Source: Nonlabens ulvanivorans (GTDB taxonomy: Bacteria; Bacteroidota; Bacteroidia; Flavobacteriales; Flavobacteriaceae). From it: a stretch of 64,000 nucleotides of DNA. The stretch is taken from NCBI RefSeq assembly GCF_000755285.1, contig NZ_BBMK01000005.1, forward strand, positions 115,503 to 179,502. The letters run 5' to 3'. Positions within the stretch are counted from its first letter, which is position 1, and the number at the start of each line of letters is the position of its first letter. A model generated the notes under the pieces. That model saw only the letters and a program-made list of their open reading frames with translations, made no database searches and was not told where the DNA came from. The position numbers and the translations under genes were made by a program. This document shows positions 61,310-64,000 of this stretch, piece by piece.

Positions 61310-62608
61310 CTAGTGCTTAGATTTAGATTCGTATACCGGTAACAATTGATTTGAAACTTCACCGAAACCTATACGAACAGGACCATTTTTACAATAACCT
61401 CTCATAGTTACGGTATCAAAGTCGTTTATAAATTTACGCTCTGTGCCATCATTTAATTTAACAGGTCGTTCACCTCTCCAACTCAATTCAAGCATAGACC
61501 CATAGGAATCTGGTTTTGATCCAGAAATAGTTCCACTACCCATCATATCTCCACTATTCACTCTACATCCATTTATAGTATGATGAGCGAGTTGCTGAGA
61601 CATGTTCCAATATAAATGCTTAAAATTTGATTTACAAATAGTTGTAGGCTTACCTTGTTGTGGAGTTATATCAACTTCTAAATGAATATCATAAGTTTTA
61701 TCCTTACTAGACTTTAAGTAGTCTAAAACAGGTTTTTCCATTTCTGGTCCACTTGTTCTAAAAGGCTCTAGAGCGTCAAGTGTAACTATCCATGGTGAGA
61801 TGGAACTAGCAAAATTCTTTGCCAAGAAAGGACCTAGAGGTACATATTCCCATTTTTGAATATCTCTAGCACTCCAATCATTAAAAACAACCATACCAAA
61901 AATGTAGTCCTCTGCCTCTTCAACACTTATAGGTTGCCCCATATTATTAGCGTCTGTTGTAATAAAAGCCATTTCCAATTCAAAATCTACTAATTTTGAT
62001 GGACCAAAAATTGGTTGATCACTACCGGCCGGCATTGTTTGACCTTGAGGTCTATGGATAGGTATTCCTGACGGAATAATAGTACTTGATCTACCATGGT
62101 ATGCTACTGGCATATGAAGCCAGTTAGGAAGTAAAGCGTTATCAGGATCTCTGAACATAGTTCCAACATTAGTTGCATGTTCTTTACTACTATAAAAATC
62201 TGTATAATCCCCAATTAAAACAGGTAATTGCATTTCAATTTCATCCATATTAAAAATAATACGGTTTCTATGCTCTTTATTGTCCCTAAGAAGAGGGTTT
62301 TCTGAATCAAAAATATCTCCAATGCGATTACGAACTAGACGCCAGGTTTTCTTACCATCAGAGATAAAATCATTTAGAGTATCCTGCATGAACATGTCAT
62401 CAGTAAGGGGGGGTACGCCATCAAAATAACCCATTTCCTGTAAAGCACCTAAATCAATAGCCCAGTCACCTATTCGGGTTCCTATAGTTATTACATTATC
62501 TCTTGTTAAAAACACCCCCCCAAATGGGATGTTCTGAATTGGAAAATGAGAATCGCTGCTATAGCCTATCCATGATTTTCTATTTGGGTCATTAGTTTGA
62601 AGTGGCAT
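61310..62608 (-). CDS. fahA: Fumarylacetoacetase
   Basis: Last step of tyrosine breakdown: hydrolyses fumarylacetoacetate to fumarate and acetoacetate. The 432 residues have FPIQNIPFGGVFLTRD, MPVAYHGRSSTIIPSG, VDFELEMAFI (metal-binding Glu), FNDWSARDIQKWEYVPLGPFLAKN (in part) and SGDMMGSGTISG. Frame intact. Two seven-base G/C tracts lie in it: 62515 (coding-strand G7, Phe-Gly-Gly) and 62407 (coding-strand C7, Val-Pro-Pro). It is divergent from glyA. Confidence 0.95.
   Translation of the reverse strand: MPLQTNDPNRKSWIGYSSDSHFPIQNIPFGGVFLTRDNVITIGTRIGDWAIDLGALQEMGYFDGVPPLTDDMFMQDTLNDFISDGKKTWRLVRNRIGDIFDSENPLLRDNKEHRNRIIFNMDEIEMQLPVLIGDYTDFYSSKEHATNVGTMFRDPDNALLPNWLHMPVAYHGRSSTIIPSGIPIHRPQGQTMPAGSDQPIFGPSKLVDFELEMAFITTDANNMGQPISVEEAEDYIFGMVVFNDWSARDIQKWEYVPLGPFLAKNFASSISPWIVTLDALEPFRTSGPEMEKPVLDYLKSSKDKTYDIHLEVDITPQQGKPTTICKSNFKHLYWNMSQQLAHHTINGCRVNSGDMMGSGTISGSKPDSYGSMLELSWRGERPVKLNDGTERKFINDFDTVTMRGYCKNGPVRIGFGEVSNQLLPVYESKSKH
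62407..62413 (+). repeat. G7 tract on the template strand, fahA
   Basis: Coding strand GTA CCC CCC CTT, Val-Pro-Pro-Leu. Confidence 0.95.
62515..62521 (-). repeat. G7 tract, fahA
   Basis: TTT GGG GGG GTG, Phe-Gly-Gly-Val. Confidence 0.95.
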
Positions 62609-62642
62609 ATTATTAATTTATATCCTGTTAAAAAATACTAGC

Positions 62643-62671
62643 CAAATATATCATATTCATAACGTTTGCAA
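62643..62671 (-). promoter_or_regulatory. Promoter of fahA
   Basis: Minus strand: TTG, 18 bases, TATATTTG; the -33 box is within a TTTGCAAA palindrome also used by the divergent glyA promoter. Confidence 0.6.
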
Positions 62672-62691
62672 AGAGCAATGATTTATTTTTG
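62665..62691 (+). promoter_or_regulatory. Promoter of glyA
   Basis: TTTG at 62665, then TATTTTTG at 62684 with 15 bases between, 24 bp before the ATG. The -33 box overlaps that of fahA. Confidence 0.55.
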
Positions 62692-62714
62692 TTTCAATCT
62701 TAACTATAAAAAAT

Positions 62715-63994
62715 ATGAGTTACAACGATAAAGAGATTTTTGACTTAATTCAGGATGAACAAGTAAGGCAAAAACGGGTTTAGAATTAATAGCTAGCGAA
62801 AATTATGTGAGTAATGATGTACTTGCCGCTGCTGGATCTATTTTAACAAACAAGTATGCTGAAGGTTATCCAGGAAAAAGATATTATGGAGGTTGCGAAA
62901 TTGTTGATCAGATTGAGAATATAGCAATTGAAAGAGCTAAAGAACTTTTTAATGCAGAATATGTTAATGTTCAGCCTCACTCCGGTAGTCAGGCTAACAC
63001 AGCTGTTTTTCATGCGTGCTTAAAACCAGGTGATAAAATTTTAGGCTTTGATTTATCCCATGGTGGACACTTAACACATGGATCACCCGTAAATTTCTCT
63101 GGTAAACTTTATAACACTTCCTTTTATGGAGTCGAAAGAGAAACTGGTTATTTGAATTATGATAAGATTCAATCAATCGCAGAAAAAGAGCTGCCAAAAT
63201 TAATAATTGCAGGGGGGGCATCTGCTTATAGTAGAGAAATAGATTATAAGAGGTTTCGAGAAATAGCAGATAGTGTAAATGCTATATTATTAGCAGATAT
63301 AGCTCATCCTGCGGGACTCATCGCCAAAGGAATATTACAAGATGCAGTCGTACATGCACATATTTGTACCAGTACAACTCATAAAACTTTAAGAGGTCCT
63401 AGAGGTGGTATTATAATTATGGGTAAGGATTTTGAAAATCCATTTGGCGAAAAGCTAAAAAATGGTAATCTTAAAAAAATGTCTTCCCTGCTCAATAGTG
63501 GAGTTTTCCCTGGTAATCAAGGAGGACCTTTAGAACATATAATTGCTGCTAAGGCAATCGCATTTAAAGAAGCTTTATCCGACGATTTTTTGCATTACAT
63601 GGTTCAAGTAAAAAAGAATGCTGAAACTATGGCTGCAGAATTCATCAAAAGAGATTACAAAATAATTTCAGGAGGTACTGATAATCATATGATGTTAATT
63701 GATTTAAGAAATAAGAATATCACTGGTAAACAGGCAGAAGAGGCTCTCGGTAAAGCTCATATCACAGTAAATAAAAATATGGTGCCGTTTGATGATCAAT
63801 CACCATTCGTTACTAGCGGAATTAGAATAGGAACAGCGGCAATTACTACAAGAGGTTTGGTAGAGTCTGACATGTCTAGCATAGTAAAGCTAATCGATAA
63901 AGTAATATTAGATTCTGAAAACAAACATTCTATTAGTGAATGTAAAGAATTAGTAAATAATTTAATATCAGATTTCCCACTATATAAGGTTTAG
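62715..63994 (+). CDS. glyA: Serine hydroxymethyltransferase, frameshifted
   Basis: PLP enzyme making glycine and methylene-tetrahydrofolate from serine. The ATG at 62715 gives [16 protein letters not shown]; one A is missing in the run near 62770-62774, after which [12 protein letters not shown] continues. Then [53 protein letters not shown] (PLP-binding Lys) and [16 protein letters not shown] are present. The stop at 63994 gives about 426 residues, normal length. An essential-type gene broken by a single A loss points to a sequence error. G7 at 63212 encodes Gly-Gly. Confidence 0.94.
63212..63218 (+). repeat. G7 tract, glyA
   Basis: GCA GGG GGG GCA, Ala-Gly-Gly-Ala. Confidence 0.95.
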
Positions 63995-64000
63995 TAAGGA

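Overview
The window is AT-rich chromosomal DNA of a marine-type Flavobacteriaceae bacterium (Bacteroidota). The evidence is the gene content: a protein with a type IX secretion C-terminal sorting domain, a TonB-dependent receptor, a PafA-type phosphatase, a bacillithiol ligase (BshC) and an M1 peptidase. Several genes also carry the Bacteroidota promoter -7 element TAnnTTTG and lack Shine-Dalgarno-like leaders. The genus is not resolved; Nonlabens or Dokdonia relatives would fit. No rRNA, tRNA, IS element, prophage or CRISPR array was seen.

Layout. 1-11 kb (all minus strand) is a surface-polysaccharide cluster. It has a pseudaminic-acid-type nonulosonate operon (pseB, pseC, aldo/keto reductase, SDR, SpsF-like cytidylyltransferase, two GNAT acetyltransferases, MaoC-like protein, pseI) and, upstream, two UDP-sugar dehydrogenases and a 4-epimerase. 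11-26 kb holds an OmpA protein, the pabB-tilS-dsbD operon, a TonB receptor, lpdA, an ECF sigma factor with a membrane partner, a porin-like protein and recG. 26-40 kb holds an M1 peptidase, an FMN glutamate-synthase-like protein, a large T9SS exoprotein next to a TPR-HTH regulator, a UvrD helicase and an SAM-methyltransferase/glycosyltransferase pair. 40-46.9 kb holds pafA, mlaEF, a four-helix-bundle membrane protein, two small unknown genes and a type II restriction-modification pair. 46.9-64 kb is mostly housekeeping: DUF389, manC, SprT, yidC, pyrG, OsmC, a LysM plus substrate-binding-like protein, guaA, bshC, fahA and glyA.

Two genome-scale signals stand out. Sixteen G/C homopolymers are all exactly seven long, lie in coding sequence in all codon phases, and occur about once per 4 kb; I saw no run of six or eight. 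Separately, a perfect palindrome, CGCTTTCGCGAAAGCG, and close variants recur twelve times, about once per 5 kb, both inside genes and between them.

Many genes, including ones expected to be essential (glyA, mlaF, recG), are broken by net single-base deletions. The reading frame continues intact past each break, so I annotate these as one gene with a frameshift. Most are probably sequence errors, but this cannot be decided from the sequence alone.
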